A stretch of DNA of 64,000 nt from Verrucomicrobiota bacterium (lineage in GTDB: Bacteria; Verrucomicrobiota; Verrucomicrobiia; JADLBR01), in assembly GCA_029560585.1 (NCBI GenBank), contig JAKQKQ010000093.1:1-64000 (forward strand). The letters are read 5' to 3'. Made by a program: the position numbers and the translations under genes. The notes beneath the pieces are model-generated. The model was not told the DNA's origin. It did not search any database and was given only the letters and a program-made list of their open reading frames with translations. Each line of letters begins with the position of its first letter. Positions within the stretch are counted from its first letter, which is position 1. Positions 12,801 through 27,800 of this stretch are shown here, one piece after another.

Positions 12801-15800
12801 GCCTTGAGGCTCTTCATGAACTCGATGGTGCCCGGCGCGTCGGTGCACCACATGTTGTCGTGGTGCTTCCCGTGCTCGGATTTGCTGCCACCGATCTCGT
12901 CGAAGTCGGCGCGATTTTCCTTCGGCGTCGCGGACCAGTAGGCATCCTGATGGAGGGTCTTCATCCAGAAATCCGGCTCGAAACCGGCGTCCACGCACTC
13001 CTTGATCGTCTGTAGGCTGTGCGCCCCGATGCCGGCCGGCTTCTTGGCCTTCCGCATGACCTCCAGCGCCTTACCGATCTCGTCGATCCTGCCGTCGCGC
13101 ACCATGCCGTCCGCGATGCCTCCCTGAACATAGAGCGCGGCCGCGCCGCCATCGAGCGAGCGGTTCACGCCGGCGAGCACGTCGCCCCTCAGCGCGCAGT
13201 CCGAGATCCACTGGATCTTCCCGCCGGTCTTCTTCCAGTACTCGTTGATGACGCGGTCGGCCGATGGGTTGCCCAGCAGCATGTTGATGCCGCGCTGCTC
13301 GGCCATGCGCAGGGTCTCGAACACTTTCTCGTCGGTGTGATACGCCTTGACCAGCGGCGACACGTACATGAGGTCGCGGCTGTGCGCCCATCCGCCGATC
13401 AGGTTGCCGCCGCAGATGACCCGGCTGACCTCCATGCCCGCGATTTTGCCCTTCGGGATCTGGGAGCCCCCCGCCGCCGGCGCCGCGGCCGTCTCGGCCC
13501 GCGCGACCAGGTGCTGCTCCTCAAAACTCTGCAACCCGATCGCCGCCCCAGAGGCCATCAGCCCACGACTCAAAAACTTTCTCCTTCCAATGCCGTCCAT
13601 CGCACGCCTCCTGTTTCAGGATTTTTTATTGAGATGTCTAACCCACTAATTCTGGCCGCTTTGCCGGGGCGCGCAAGGGGTTTCTGCTGCGCGCCGTGCA
13701 ATCGCCCGCACCAGATCGCTGAAAATGGGGCGATGGATCGGGTAAAGCGTATACCAGTAGAGCGCGCCGAGCACCCCATCGGGGGCGAAGAAGGCCGTCT
13801 GCACCAGGCGGGTCCCACCCTGCTCGGGCACCGCCTCGAACTGGATCCACGCCTTTCCCGGCACCCTCATCTCGGCGCGAAGGCGCAGCAGCTTGTCCGG
13901 TTGCACACGCTCCACGCGCCAGAAATCGACCGCCTCGCCCTCGAGTAATTCCTCCGGGTGCCTGCGGCCACGCCGGAGTCCGGGGCCGCCAAAAAGGCGG
14001 TCCGCCGCGCCGCGCACGCGCCACGCCCAATCCCAGGCGAGCCAACCGCGCTCGCCCCCGAGCGAACAGAACGCGCGAAAAACTTGCTCCGGTGGCGCCG
14101 CGACATGCACCGACCTCACCTCGCGGATGAGACCCTCCCAATCGATCAACTCGAAGGTTCCCGCCGCACCCACCGCGCCGCTCCAGCGCGTCTCCACTAG
14201 ATTGGCCCCGATGCGCTCCATCGCCAGCGCCACCGCCCGCCGATATGGCATCGGCTCTATATCGGGGAAAATCTCCCTCGCCCTCAGGGTGTCCCCCACC
14301 AGCGGCTCGATCATGCCCTGGATCAGGGGCACGGCGATCCGGTTGGGGATCGGGGTGACCAGGCCCACCCACAGGGCTGCCAGCGTCGGCGCCAACACAG
14401 GCAGCGGCAGAATCAAGCGGCGATAGCCCCGCACCGCCGCATATTCCTCCATCATCGCCTTGAAGGTCATGGGCGCCACGCCCACATCGATCTCCCCCAG
14501 CGGCGGTTTGCCCAACGCCGCCAAGAGATAGGCGAGGATGTCCCGAATCCCTATCGGCCGCACCTCATTCAAAACCCAACGGGGTGCCACCATCACCGGG
14601 AGCCGGTCCGTCAAATACCTCACCATCTCGAAGGACGCGGAACCCGATCCGATGATCGGCCCCGCCCGAAATTCCGTGGTGGGCAGGCGCGATCGCAATA
14701 CCTCCCCAACCTCCGCCCGGCTCGCGAGATGTTTCGATGGGCGGCCACCGCCGCTCGGCAACAGTCCGCCCAGGTACACCGTCAACGGCACGTCCCGCGC
14801 CGCATCCGCAAAGCGGCTCGCCGCAGAACGATCCCGCTGGGCAAAATCGCGCCCCGCATGCATCGAGTGCACGAGGTAATACGCCGCGTCCACCCCCGCG
14901 AACGCCGCCGCCGGCAGCTCCCCCTCCACCATGTCGCCAACGAAAACCTCGACCCCATCAGCCCACGGTCGCCCCGCGATGGAACGCTCCCGCCGCACCA
15001 AAACCCGCACCCGATGCCCCGCCTCGAGCAATCGCGGCACCAGTCGCCCTCCCACATAGCCCGTCGCACCGGTCACCAAGACTTTCATTCAACGAGATCC
15101 AAGACGGCGCGGGCGAAACAGCAAGCCCCGGCGGCAGTAACCCCCCCGCAGCTTCGGGGTCGGCTTGGGCTCCTGTTCTTGGCGGTGGTGGCAACCACGA
15201 GAAACGCGACGTGCGCGAAATGATCCGCGTTCACCGGCGTTCATTCGTGGTTAGGAGCAAGACCTGTGGCCCGACCCCAACAACCCTGAGGGCCGCCGCG
15301 AATCGCGCGTAACTCTCAAACTGCCTCGTCACATGAATTTGTTCTTGACATGGCGGTTCGCGAGGCCGTTTAGTTTTCTAAACACGGGGAGGGCATGCAT
15401 GTCTGGAATCAAACGTCCCAAGCGCACAAACCGGACCAATACCCTATGCCCTGAATTCCCAGACGCCGCCCCCGGCATCGGCCGGCCTCTAGGCAGAAGC
15501 GGCCCGCTCATCGTTTCAAGCTGCCTGGCGTTCTTGCTCATTTCGGGCGGCTGCAAAACCACTGAGACTGTCAACAACCCCAAGCCCATTATTGCCGCCC
15601 TTGATGACGAGATCAGACCCCTACAGGAACAGTTGTACGAGATTCAGGATCTGAAGGCCAAAATCAAGGAGTGCGACGAGCAGATCAATACGCTTGCAGC
15701 ACGGTCTGCCGTGTCGAGCGCGGATCTTGAGACCACCGGGAAGATGGCACAATGGAAGTTAAAGAAGACCGTTTATCAGGGCCAGTTAGCAGTGTGTCCG

Positions 15801-18800
15801 GACGAGAAAGACCTCAAGGGAAAAATCAAGAAACTGACTAAAGTCAGGATCAAGGGAATCCGCGATGAGATCGTGGAATCCAACCAGAACAACACTCGCG
15901 AAATCGTCAGGGGCACAAGGACCGAGGTCACCCACGTGAAGCCGGATATCAAGCCGACTTGTGGCTCCGGCCCCTGCGGACATTGAGCGCCTGACCACTC
16001 GTTGGATTTCCGGAAACTTCGGCAGCGATGGCGGCGATCAGTTTCTTTTGGCGCCGCATGCCGGCGCCCGCCTCGCCACGGATCGAGTGAGTCGTCGGGA
16101 CTTCGGGGTCGGACCAAAGGAGCTGTTGAAACCGCAACAAGTTACCGAGAGGATGAAGCGTCATTGCTGCTCTTAGGGCCATTTTTGGGGTCTGTTTTTT
16201 GGCTGTAAGACCGCACGGTTTCTCTGCTGCGGCGAATCGGTACATACTTCCTGGCCAAATCTATCAAGTGACGCACAGGCGCCACGACCGGTTTTATCTT
16301 TTCCTGTTCGCGAAAGACCGGGACACATATCGGGCGATGCTGCTAGAGCGGCTTGGCCTCCTGTTATCGGCGGTGGAGGCAACCACGAAAAGCGCGAAGT
16401 CCGCGAAATGATTTGCGTTCATTGGCGTTCATTCGTGGTTAAGGACTTCCGGCGGTCTATTTTCGTGGCCTCCGACCCCCTTGGGAACGGCGCGTTCTTA
16501 CGGGCGATCCTCGGTCTCCAAAAACAGCCCTAGGGGGTAAATTTCAGGGCCTTCTGCCTGGCAAGTGCCTGCGGTTTCAGCGCGACCTGTGGTCCGACCC
16601 CAACACCGGGGGTCGCAAATGCGCGGTCGCTCGCAATCACGGCCTCCCACCGCGCGCGGCAGACGCCCAGCATGCGCGTGGCGATTTCCGAAAACTTCGC
16701 CTGCACGTCCTCGGTCTCGCCCGAATCGATCGAGAGGTCATAGAGCGCGGTCGCGCCGCCCGGAAATGCGTGCAGCTTGAAGCGCTCGCCGCGCAATGTC
16801 ACATGGACATCTTCAAAACGGCGCCGCCTCACATCGGCCACTTCCCTCGGCGCGCCGGGCCCGGCGATGTCGATGCGGAATGCCTCCGGTGCCCCGGCGG
16901 AGGCCGATCTGCCGATGAGGACCGATTTCAGGCTCGCGCCCGTGAATGGCTGATGGGGAACGGCCCCCTCTCCAACGGAAGACAGATCCAGCAGCGTGGG
17001 CAAAATGTCCTCGGCACGCCCGAACGCCGCCCGCTCGCCCGGCGCAATGTGCCCGGGCCAGCGCACCAGGCACGGGACGCGGATGCCGTTCTCCCACACG
17101 ACGGCCTTGTGTCCGCGGAGGCCGGCCGCGTTGCGCTTCTCCCAATCGGCGCCCGTAACGAAACCATCCTTTCCGGACTGTTTGACCTCAGGGCCTGTCG
17201 GTCCGTTGTCGCTGAGAAATACAACGATGGTGCGCTGATCCTGACCGCTCTCCCCCAGGCCATCGAGCAACCGGCCGATGCAGGCATCGAGGTGCGCGAT
17301 GCAGCCGTAGCAGGCGGCCAGATCCTTCGAGCAGCCCGCCGCGAGAAATGGCGCGCTGTATTTCTCGTCGCACACCCATGGCAGATGCGGGATGATATAG
17401 GCTAGCGTGATGAGCCATGGCCCGTCGCCGTGCCCGCGGATGAAGTCCAGCGCGTACTCGGTCCAGATGTCGGCGGTCCAACCATGGCCGCGCGCGCTGT
17501 CTTTTGGTTTCCACATCATCGGGTCGCGATGCTCGTAGCCGCCGCCGCCAAGATAATCCTCCCAGCCAAAGGCCGTCGGATTCATCTTGCCCATCTTTGC
17601 GCAATCGAGCTTGCCGACATGCAGCGTGCGATATCCGGCGGCCTTGAAGAAAGCGGGCATCCGCCCTTCGTCGGCCCGCAGGTTGGCGCGCGGCGGCACG
17701 CCCCACACGCCGGTCAGCAGGTGATCGCGGCCCGTGAAGAGCGCCGCCCGCGTGGGCGAGCAGGCGGCGGCCACCACAAAATTCCAGAATACTGCCGACT
17801 CGCCCGCCAGACGATCCAGGCTCGGCGTTCTCACCAGCCTGTTGCCGTTGAATCCGAAATCACCGTAGCCCTGATCATCGCTGATGATGAGCAGGACATT
17901 GGGACGCGGGCCGGCGAGGCCGCTAGCAGTGGCCGAAACGACAAGCAGCAGGGCAAACAGACGCGACATGGCCGGGCTTTCTATCGGCGCATTATAAACC
18001 GAGAGTCTTCACCTCATTCCAATTTGTAGACCCTCACATCGTCATACCACGCCAGATCCTCCGCTGATGTCTGACCGGCAGCCCCGAGAAGCAGCACGAG
18101 CTTGCCCACGTCCTCCGGGATCTCGACGACCCCAAACAGATCCGACCATTGGCCGCGGGGGCCGTTCGGGGGGATGAGTTTGTCCTGAATTTCATGAGTC
18201 CAGTGACCATCGGCGGTCTGCCAGCGAACGCGGATGCGCCCATCGCCCTTGCCCTCCAGTTTCAAGGCGGCCCCCACGGCAAAGCGCTCGCCGGCTTTCA
18301 CGTCGTAACTTTGAATGAGGCAACCCTCCGCCACGCCCGAGATGCGCGCGGAGCCCTTGCCCGCAGCGCCATGCTCGCGGTCCCATGTGAACGCGCCCTT
18401 TGATTCCGCCGCCTGCCAGACGTGCCAGCCTGCGGGGCATCCCCCCTGTTTCCAGCGCTCGACCGCGCCCTCCGGCGCCGGCGCCGGGCTCATGTCCGAT
18501 GCGAAGTCGCCATTGCGCGCCAGGTTGACCAGTTGGCCGGCCCGGGTCTTCTCGGCGATGCATTGCCTCCCATAATCCAGCGGGTCTCGCGCGAATCGCA
18601 GCGCCTTCTCGCATCCGGGCAGTGCCTCCGGCCAGGTCTGCTCATTCACGCGCTTGTTCGGCGTCGGCCACCAGCGAAACTTTTCGCCATAGACCCACAC
18701 GTACTCGTCGGCCGACCGCAATGCCGCCGACAGGTTCGCCCTCAGCTGATGCAGCCGCGACGGGAGATTGGTTTTCATGAAGTATTTGGATCCCTCGGGA

Positions 18801-21800
18801 TTCGAATAGGCGTCGAGATATATTCCGAACCCCACCTGCACCTGCGACCGATATTTCGCGCGGTTCTCTGGCGAAACCAATTCCTGGCATGCCCCCTTGA
18901 TCTTAAGCGCGGATTCAAGGTATTGCACGGCGCTGTTGTACATGTAGGCGTGCTCGCAACCATCCACCACGGTCATCGTCGGCGGCATGGCGTCAAGCCA
19001 GCCATCCACAAATGGCGGCAGCAGGCCGTAACCCAGCGCCGATAGCAGGGCCCGCGGATCCGCCTGACCCGTCGCCGTCGCGCACGAGATGTTCAGGAAA
19101 TAACAGAAGAGCGTGATGTCCGGATACTCGGCCGCGATGGCGGCGATCACCTGTCGGCCGCGCTCGCGGGCCTTGGCGTGATGGGCATTGAAGTCGTGTG
19201 CCTCCTTCCCCGGCTGCGCCGAGTACGCGAATTGCATGTGCGGCTTCGAGTAGGGTTCCGGATCGAAAAGGATGCCCTTGAATCCCCCCTGTTTCGCCAC
19301 CCATGCCGCAATCCGCCAATGCGCCACGATCTGCTTCCAGCCCTCGTCATCAAACCAATCCACGTTGCCCGGATTTGCGCCGACCGTGATGAAGTTGTCG
19401 GTGAACCGCCTGAACCGGCAGGCCCTCATCCGGTCCACGCATGCCTGGAACCATTCCCGCCGCCATTCGTCTTTCTTGAAGGCGGCCCGCATCGGGCATC
19501 GCTTTTCCGCGTCGATCCTTCCCTCGCAATCGATCACGACCCCGTCGAATGGCCTCTGCTCCATCTGGTCCAGATTCTGAAAAAGCCGTTCCGTGTCGGC
19601 CTTGTCCCAGCCGGTGGCGATCAGTTTCTTTTGGCGCCGCATGTCGGCGTCCACCGCGCCATGGATCGCGTGAGGCGCCGCACAAAACAGCGCGACCCAA
19701 GGCAGCAACATTCGCCACAACTTCATCTCGGCCTTTCTCTCCATGCTGTGGGTTGGCGCGCGGCCATTCATCCGTCCTTGGCGAGGTCGAGGAGCAGGAC
19801 GAACGACGGATTTCCAACGGGCGCGTAATGGCCGGTGAACGCCAGTAGCCCGGTGCCGCGATCCACGCGGAACACCGTCACGTTATCGCCCCGCTGGTTG
19901 CAGCAGTAGAAAAATTGGCCGGCCGGATCCAAATTAAAGCTCCGCGGATAGTCGCCGCGCGTCCACTCCTCCCCAGCGAAGGTCAGTTCCCCCGTCTTGC
20001 CCACGGAGAATATCGCGATGCTGTCATGCAGGCGGTTGCCGGCGTAAATGAAGCGGCCGTCGCCGGAAATCAGGATCTCCGAGCAGAAGTTGCTGCCCGC
20101 GAAACCGGGCGGCAGGCTCGAGACGGTCTGCCTCGGGGTCAGTTGCCCCCTCACGGCATCAAAGTCGAAGAGGGCCACCGTGGACGCCTCCTCTTGAAGG
20201 CAATAGAACCAGCGCCCATTGGGGTGGAAGCAGAAGTGCCGAGGCCCATCACCGGGCGGCAGCGCGACCCAGGGCGGATCATTGGGCGCCAGAACGCCGC
20301 CGCGCCCGTCAAATTTCCAGACAAAGATTCGATCCAGCCCAAGGTCGGTGTGCAGCACGAAACGCCCCGAGGGATCGGCCGTGACCATGTGGGCATGGGT
20401 CCGATCATGCCCGCTGAAGGCAAAGCTGCCCGGTGGAGCGTTCGAGGGCCGGGCCGGTCCGATGGCGCCCTCGTCTTTCTTGATATCGGTGGCCGCCCCA
20501 AGCTGCCCATCGGGCAAAACCGGCAATACCGCCACGGAACCGCCAAAGTAATTGGCCACCAGCAGAAATCTGCCGGACGGATGAATGCTCACATGGGTCG
20601 GACCGGCGCCACCGGAGGCGACGGTATTGAGCAGAGTCAGATGACCATCGGCGCGGTCTATCGCGAGGGCGCTGACCGTGCCCTCGTTGGCCTCGCCCAC
20701 GTGGTCGGTCTCATTGGTGCAGTAAAGGCGCGTGCCGCCGTCGTTCACCGCCAGACAATTCGGGCTGCTCCCGGCCTCATACACGCCGCGGGGCGTCAGG
20801 GCGCCCGTCAGGCGATCCGCTTCGAAGATATGGATCCCACGGCCATTTCCGGGAGGCCGATCGACCTGCGTGGGCAACACGTCGCGCAGCGGCGAACTGA
20901 ACGTGCCCACGTAGGCCATCAGCGGAGCCTTCGCCCCGGCGGCCTTCGCCTTCATCGCCCCCGCCGCCAGCGGGGCACCGCCCGCGAGCGCGGCGGACGT
21001 CTTCAGAAAGGTGCGGCGGGAGACTCTCGGGTGCATGGCGTGAATGACTGATCGCATGGGTTTGCGCAATCTTCTCCAATGGCTGCCAGATGATGGGACC
21101 CCCGAGCGCGCCGCTCAAGGCCGAAGCGCCATGCGGGGTCGACCGGATCGAGAGCGCGCCGCATCATTCATGTGGAAACTTCCGCGACGTGGTGCGGGCA
21201 ATCTTGTCTGCAATCACAAGACGTTGCCACATCGTGGGTTGGCGGACAGGATTGTCCGCCCCACGGTCTTGGACGCAGCGTGAAGTTTCAGGTCAGCGGC
21301 CATCCGCTTCCCACAATCCGTTCAGCAACTCGACCGCCGTATCGACGAGCCTCTGGATGCCTTCGGGCGACACGAAATTCACACCTGCTAGGGTCTCGTA
21401 GCCCTGGTGCTGGAAGGCCAGCTCGGTGGGCTCGTATCCGACACAGTCGTTTGTCAGCTCGGCCAGCACGGTATGGGGGAAAGGCGAGCGCTTCTTCACC
21501 GAGATGCCCCATTCAACAAAAAGTTCGCCCGCATTCGTCGCGATGGCGAACGGGCCGATGCGCGCGGCGTTCACCGGCACATTGAGCGTGCGCGGCATCG
21601 CCTCGGCGGTGCGCTTCGCGCCCTGGAATGATTCCGGCCGCCAGCCCAGGCGAGCGATGGCACCTTCGGGCTGGGTTTCGGCATTGCAGCGCGGCACATC
21701 CACATCGCGACGCGCGTAGTCCACGGCGACCGGTTCCTTCACGGGAATAGCGCCCTTGGCCGCGTCCACGGCCGCCCTCGCAAACACCGCAGATCGTTCC

Positions 21801-24800
21801 CTCCAATCGGGGGTCCACATCACGGGGGGCTCGATGTTGCCCGAAGCTCCCTGGGTGAACACGCACACCGCCTGTTTCCCAAATGCCTGGGTGATGTGCT
21901 CCGCGATCACGCCGGGAAAATCCGCCGACCACGTATGTATCTTGATGCGATCATGAAGGCCGGGATGGCAGGTGAAGTTTACGAGCGCGCCCAGCATTTT
22001 CCCGTCGGGCGCATCGAAGCGAGCCACCCACAGCTCGGGGTCGGTGGGGCCTTCGCTGCCCAGCACCTGCGGGACCTGTTTCAGATCGTCCAGCTTTTTC
22101 AACCAGACATTCAGCACGAGTCCATCCGCCTTGGAAATCACCCGGCGGTTGCAATGCCCCTCATAGACCAGCGATCGTCCGATGGACATGCGCGCGGGCT
22201 GCAGTGCCTTGTCCGCCCGCACGATGCTGTCGGCGATCAGCTTCGGCAGAGTTGCGATGTAGTCTTTATTGTTCGGACCGCCCATCGGGATCAGCGGCGA
22301 GCTGTGATTGTGGCTCGGACAAATCAACACCGCGCCACGGGTGATGCCCGTCTGCCCCGTCACCAACGCGATGGCTTGGTCCGCCAGATCGCGGCGAATC
22401 TTCACGAGGTCCACGCCCACGATGGCCAGTTTCCGATCTCCGCTCCGCACGACCATCGCCCTGGCCCGCAGAGGATCTTCCGTGCCCGTGCCCACCGGCC
22501 CGCCCGGTCCGGTGATGATGGCACCGACCGGCGGCGTGATGTCCACCTGGCTGAACCCAACCCACAGCTCTTTGGGCGGCGGGACTTCACTGGAATCGGC
22601 CGCCTGAATCCCAGCGAGCGGCACCATCACCGTGAACAGGAACGGGAGTGTTCTTCTCATGTGTCAGGTAGCTACGGAAGCAGGCTAGGTTCGTGGCGCC
22701 TGTTTCCAGGATGATAGATTGCACTCTTTCTATGCCGCTCGCAATGCGGGCTGACAGCTGACGAAGAGGCCCGAAAGGACACCGCAACTATTGATGCCGA
22801 CCGGTGTTCGCGCTCGATGGACCGAAGACTACCGGCGTGGGCCTTTGCCTTGATCTACACGGCGATCTCGATGGCGACAGAGATCGTCCCGATCGTGATC
22901 TTTACACTGAGGATTCCGGCGCATAACGCGATCATCGCGCCGATCATCCTTACGATCCCCCGCTTTTCTCGCCGCGCTTATCGCCAATCGAGTGCTTGGC
23001 ACGCGTTGCTCCCGGACGCGCGCAGCCGAAACCACCGCTCGTGACGATCGAGTGCAATGAGTCCATCCTGAAGTAGGATGAAGCATTCGATTCTTGACTC
23101 CGGTGCGCATGAGGGGGCACTTTGGTGATACGTCGTAGGTCTGGTTATGCAGGCCGCGAAATGAAGCCATGGGAATCCGCACGCGGATTGCCGTGTCTGT
23201 CGAGGTTGAAACGGGGGCGCCATGAATGGGCGTCCTTGTTTTTGAGGAAATGGTTATGAGAATGGACCTGGTTCCGCGATACCGCTGGCTTTCCAAAGCA
23301 CGGGGCAGGTTGCTGGTGGCATGCCTCCAGATGGTTGGTTTGGCCGGCCTCTCTTTGGCACAAACAAGCGGCACATGGACGAATACCACCAGCGGTGGCG
23401 CATGGAGCGTGTCTGACAATTGGGAGGGCGGCATCGTAGCCGACGGTTCGGGTTCGACGGGCCTATTCAACACCGTGAATATCACCACGGACAACACCGT
23501 CCACTTTGATGCGCCCCGGACCCTTGGCAATTTGACGTTCGGGGACACCGCCACGAACACGCCCGCGGGTTGGATCCTGGACAACAACGGCAGCGCATTG
23601 AATATCCTGACGCTGGCCGGGACCACCCCCACGATAACCGTCAACCCGCTGGGAACGAATTCGTGGGACCGGTCTGCAACGATCAGCGCTGAGATCGCCG
23701 GCGGCGGCGGGCTGATCAAGGCCGGCGTCGGTGTCTTGACCCTCACGGCATCCAATACCTTTTCGGGCATGACGACGGTGACCAACAGGGGCATTTTGGC
23801 GATTTCCAACCCCAACGCCCTGGGCAGCACAAATGGGGGCACGACGGTGGCCGATGGACAGCTCCGTCTTATCGGAGGCATTACTGTCGCGGGTGAGGCG
23901 TTGACGCTCAGTGGCAACTACAGCGACGCCATGGGACGCGGCGCGCTGCGGAGCCACAGTGGCAGCAATATCTGGGCGGGACCGATCACCATCGCGGGTA
24001 GCGCCGAGGCATGGATCACCGCCGCAGGAGGACCCATGACTCTCACTGGCGGCATCACCGGCACCAATAGAAATCTGAGGCTGGATCAGGGAAACCAGAT
24101 TGTGACTGGCAATCCGATCACCCTCGGAAACGGGCAACTGGCGGTCAACAGCACCACTCGTCTGGCCGTCTCGGGAAACACTTTCAGCACCCTCAGGGTG
24201 GACTGGGGCGGCGATCTGCGGGCAGAAGTCGCCGGCGCCATACCGACAAACGCCATCGTGTATTTAGGCACCTCCGGGCCCGCCTCGGCCGGAAGGGGGA
24301 TTCTGAATCTCTCCGGCAATGACATGACCATCGCGCGCCTTCTCGACGGCGGCACCAATTACCTCAACGAGGTCGTCCAAAATTTGTCCGGCACGGCCGC
24401 GACGCTCACGATCAACCAGCCAGTCAACACGACTTATCTTGGGAGAATCGCGGGCAACCTCGGGCTTATCAAGGGAGCTGCGGGCACGCTGACTTTGGGT
24501 GGCAGCAACTCGTATTCGGGCGCAACAACCGTGTCGAATGGCATTCTTCGGGTGAACGGGCTGCATCTGGGTGGGGGGCTATACACGGTCGCCTCGGGCG
24601 CAACCTTGGGCGGCACGGGATTGATCAGTGCGGCGCTTCACAGCGTCAGCGGGGGCGTCGTCGCGCCCGGTAACTCGATTGGCACGCTGACATTCAACGG
24701 CGATGCGGATCTCGATGGCATCCTAAAGATTGAATTGGACTCGAGTGGCTTTGGTTCGGGCGACGTCCTTTCCGTAACCGGGTCGCTGGACATCAGCGCC

Positions 24801-27800
24801 GCGACTGTTGATTTCGATCTTCTCGGGGGAGCGCTGGATGACGACGCCTACGTTTTCGCCGAATACGGCGCGCTGGTCGGGACGTTCGCGGATATATTGG
24901 ACGCCCCAGACGGCTATCAGATCAATTACGCATATAATGGCAACCACATTGCGCTCGTGATCCCCGAGCCGGCCACCCTCTCGCTCCTTCTGGTCGGCGC
25001 CCTGGGACTCTTGTTCCACGTGCGGCGGAAGAAGGGCGCACGCTAGGATTTTGTCGGACTTGGCCGACAAACTCCTCTGAATATTTACGCGTTCGCTTCC
25101 AGGGTCGAATAGCCGACGCCGCACGCGCCTCTCGCGCAAGACAAACCTTGCGGCCTCGCCTGCATTTTAGCGCGCGGGAACCGGATTCGACACCTCGTGC
25201 GGCGCCAACGGTGGCACCTGCTCCGCTTCACGGGCCTGGCGGATGATGTCTTTGCCGCTGTGGACCAGCAGCACCGCCGATAAGGTCGCCTGCGGTGCGG
25301 ACAGCCTGACGCGGTTTCCCGCCGCCTCCGTCTCCATGGCGCGAACTGTGCCATCCACCACAGCCGCCGCCGCCTCCCCGATAGGACCAAGCGCCTCGAC
25401 GCCGACATCGATCCTCGCCCCCGTCACGCCCTTGGGGTTGTGGATGGTCAAGAGGGTCACCTTGCGATCCGGCTCATCGAGCACAAACCGTTTCACGCGC
25501 ACCGCGGGGTCAGAGACCGCAAGGCCCAGGTCGTCCATGAACCGCGCGGCATATTGGACATGTTTGATCCGCCGCCGCAGGTTCACCACATCGATCGTGT
25601 GCTGCGTCAATACACTGGGCTGGGCGTAGACGAGGAAACGGTTGCCCATCAGAAAGACCTCATTGAGCGTCGCCTCCGGCGTGCGCGTGAAATCCGGATT
25701 CTGGATGTGCCAAAATCCGTCGAAAAAGATCACTTCTGGAAATGTATAGCGGACGACCTCCGGATGCGAGTCGGGCCAGATGCCGGTGGATGACGGGGCG
25801 ATGAAGAAGGAGTCGAAATAGGGAGCGTAGATATCGCCAAAACCCTCGGTCTCCAACGCGAAGTCGGGGTCGATTCGTCGCGCGTCTTGTTTTATGCGCT
25901 TGGCCATCTCGATCACGCCGGGCATCCACTGCCCGCCGTGATGTTCATGACCGTGCTCGGGATTGCAGCAATACCGGGCGCTTTCCGCCCCGATCTGATC
26001 AAGGAACATCGCGCCGGCATTGTACTGCATGAGATACTTCTCCACGACCCAGTGGTGCAGATGGTCCTGCCATCCTTTCGAGGCCGGGCACATGAAATAG
26101 AAGAGGCACTTATAAGGCGAATCGGGCGCCGGCGCCGGCCAGTGGCCGCTGGCTTTCGTGTATTGGGTATAGAACGAGCCGTCGTACCGCTGCAGGGCGT
26201 GTCGTTTGAAGCCCCCCTCCCAGTCCGGGATATTGAGAGAGGCGGGGATCTTTCCTTCGTATCCGGGGGGGATCCGTGGCCAACGCGGATCCCAGGCGAT
26301 GCCGTTCATGTAGAACGCCGCGCGAAACCCCTGATCCCGCACTTTCTTCAACACCGCCGCGAACTCCTCCTCGGTGCCCATGACGGGATCGGGAAAGGGC
26401 AGGCGGTTACAGCGCTGCTTGCCGGTGGATACACTGGCGATCATCTGTCCGCCGAAACGGGCGAAGTTCAACCCGAACCGTCGGGCCAGCTCGACCTTCT
26501 CGGGGATGTCTTTCTCGAAGCGGCCGGTGCCATCCAGCGGCAGCGTCCATTCCAGTCGACCGTCGCATCGCGTGAGCCACGCCGGCGGATCCGGTCTCGG
26601 CGAAATCGCGCTGAACCATGCCCGGTAGGTATCGGCACCCGCGTGCCAGTCGCCGGCATGGACCAGCGTCACGAATTCCGGCGATGTCCAGCTCTGGCGC
26701 GGCCGCACGCGCGCGAATTTTCTCATCTGGAGGGTTAGACTGCTGCCGTCTTCATCGGGCGTGCTGTATAAGGTGGTCACGAGCAAATTCGTGTCATGAC
26801 TCGCCACATAGAGCCCACAACACGAGTCCCCGTCGGCGGGTTTGGAGTAGATATCCACCCATGGCATGACGGCGCCTCCTCCGGCGTACATGCCATTCCG
26901 CCCACCGTTCTTCTGCGGTTCAGCCATCAACCGGCCTCCGCCCCACGCGGGCCACATCAGAACGTCATCCGCGGTCTGTCGTCCGATGCGCAAGCCGCCG
27001 AGGATGGGGAACAGGACCTCAACGATCTCCGTGTCCCGCGCCTCATTGTCGATCTTGATCGTCCAACGGATATCGCTCGCGTCGTCCGCCAACGTCGCCC
27101 GGCATGACACCTTGACCTCACCGCCTGGCGCGACGGCGAGCTGATAATCCATCTCGAGTGCCTGAACGTTCCCGAGCCGGCTCAAGCGGTGCCCGATAAA
27201 ATTGCGGGGACCCTGCGCAAGCACCTTCGGGCTCACCGTCGTACCGGCACGGCCCTTGAGTGAGAACAGGCCCTGCTCCCGCCCATCGACCGTATACCCC
27301 ACCCTTTGAAGCCGGTTGCTGATCGATGTCACGGCGCCATTCTCAAGGCTGAAGCGCACGGCCACCCGACTGTTGGCAAGTTCCACAAATGAGGGCCTTC
27401 CCTGCTCGGGCGTCCCGGCCATCCCCGCAGTCGTGAGTGCGACCCATACCGCCGCCGCGACAAGCCATGCATCCTTCGCCATCGGCGCTCTCACTCTGCC
27501 ATGACTCATATTGGCGAGGATCATCCCACAAACGGGGCCATGCAGCTAGCGATCAACGCGCAAAATTGCTATGATGTTCGCGAAATGAAACGCGGCAACC
27601 ATGGGCCGCCTCACGCCACGACGCGCCGGAACGGTACGCCGCGCGTGTTGCTGGTGATTCCGACCGCGAATATCATCCACCGGCAGATACTCAATGGCAT
27701 CCTGCGCTACGCGCACCGCCATGGCCCCTGGGAATTCCACATGATCACCGGGCTTTTTGAGGCGCGATCTCTGAGAATAACCAAGGAGTGGGGCTGTACC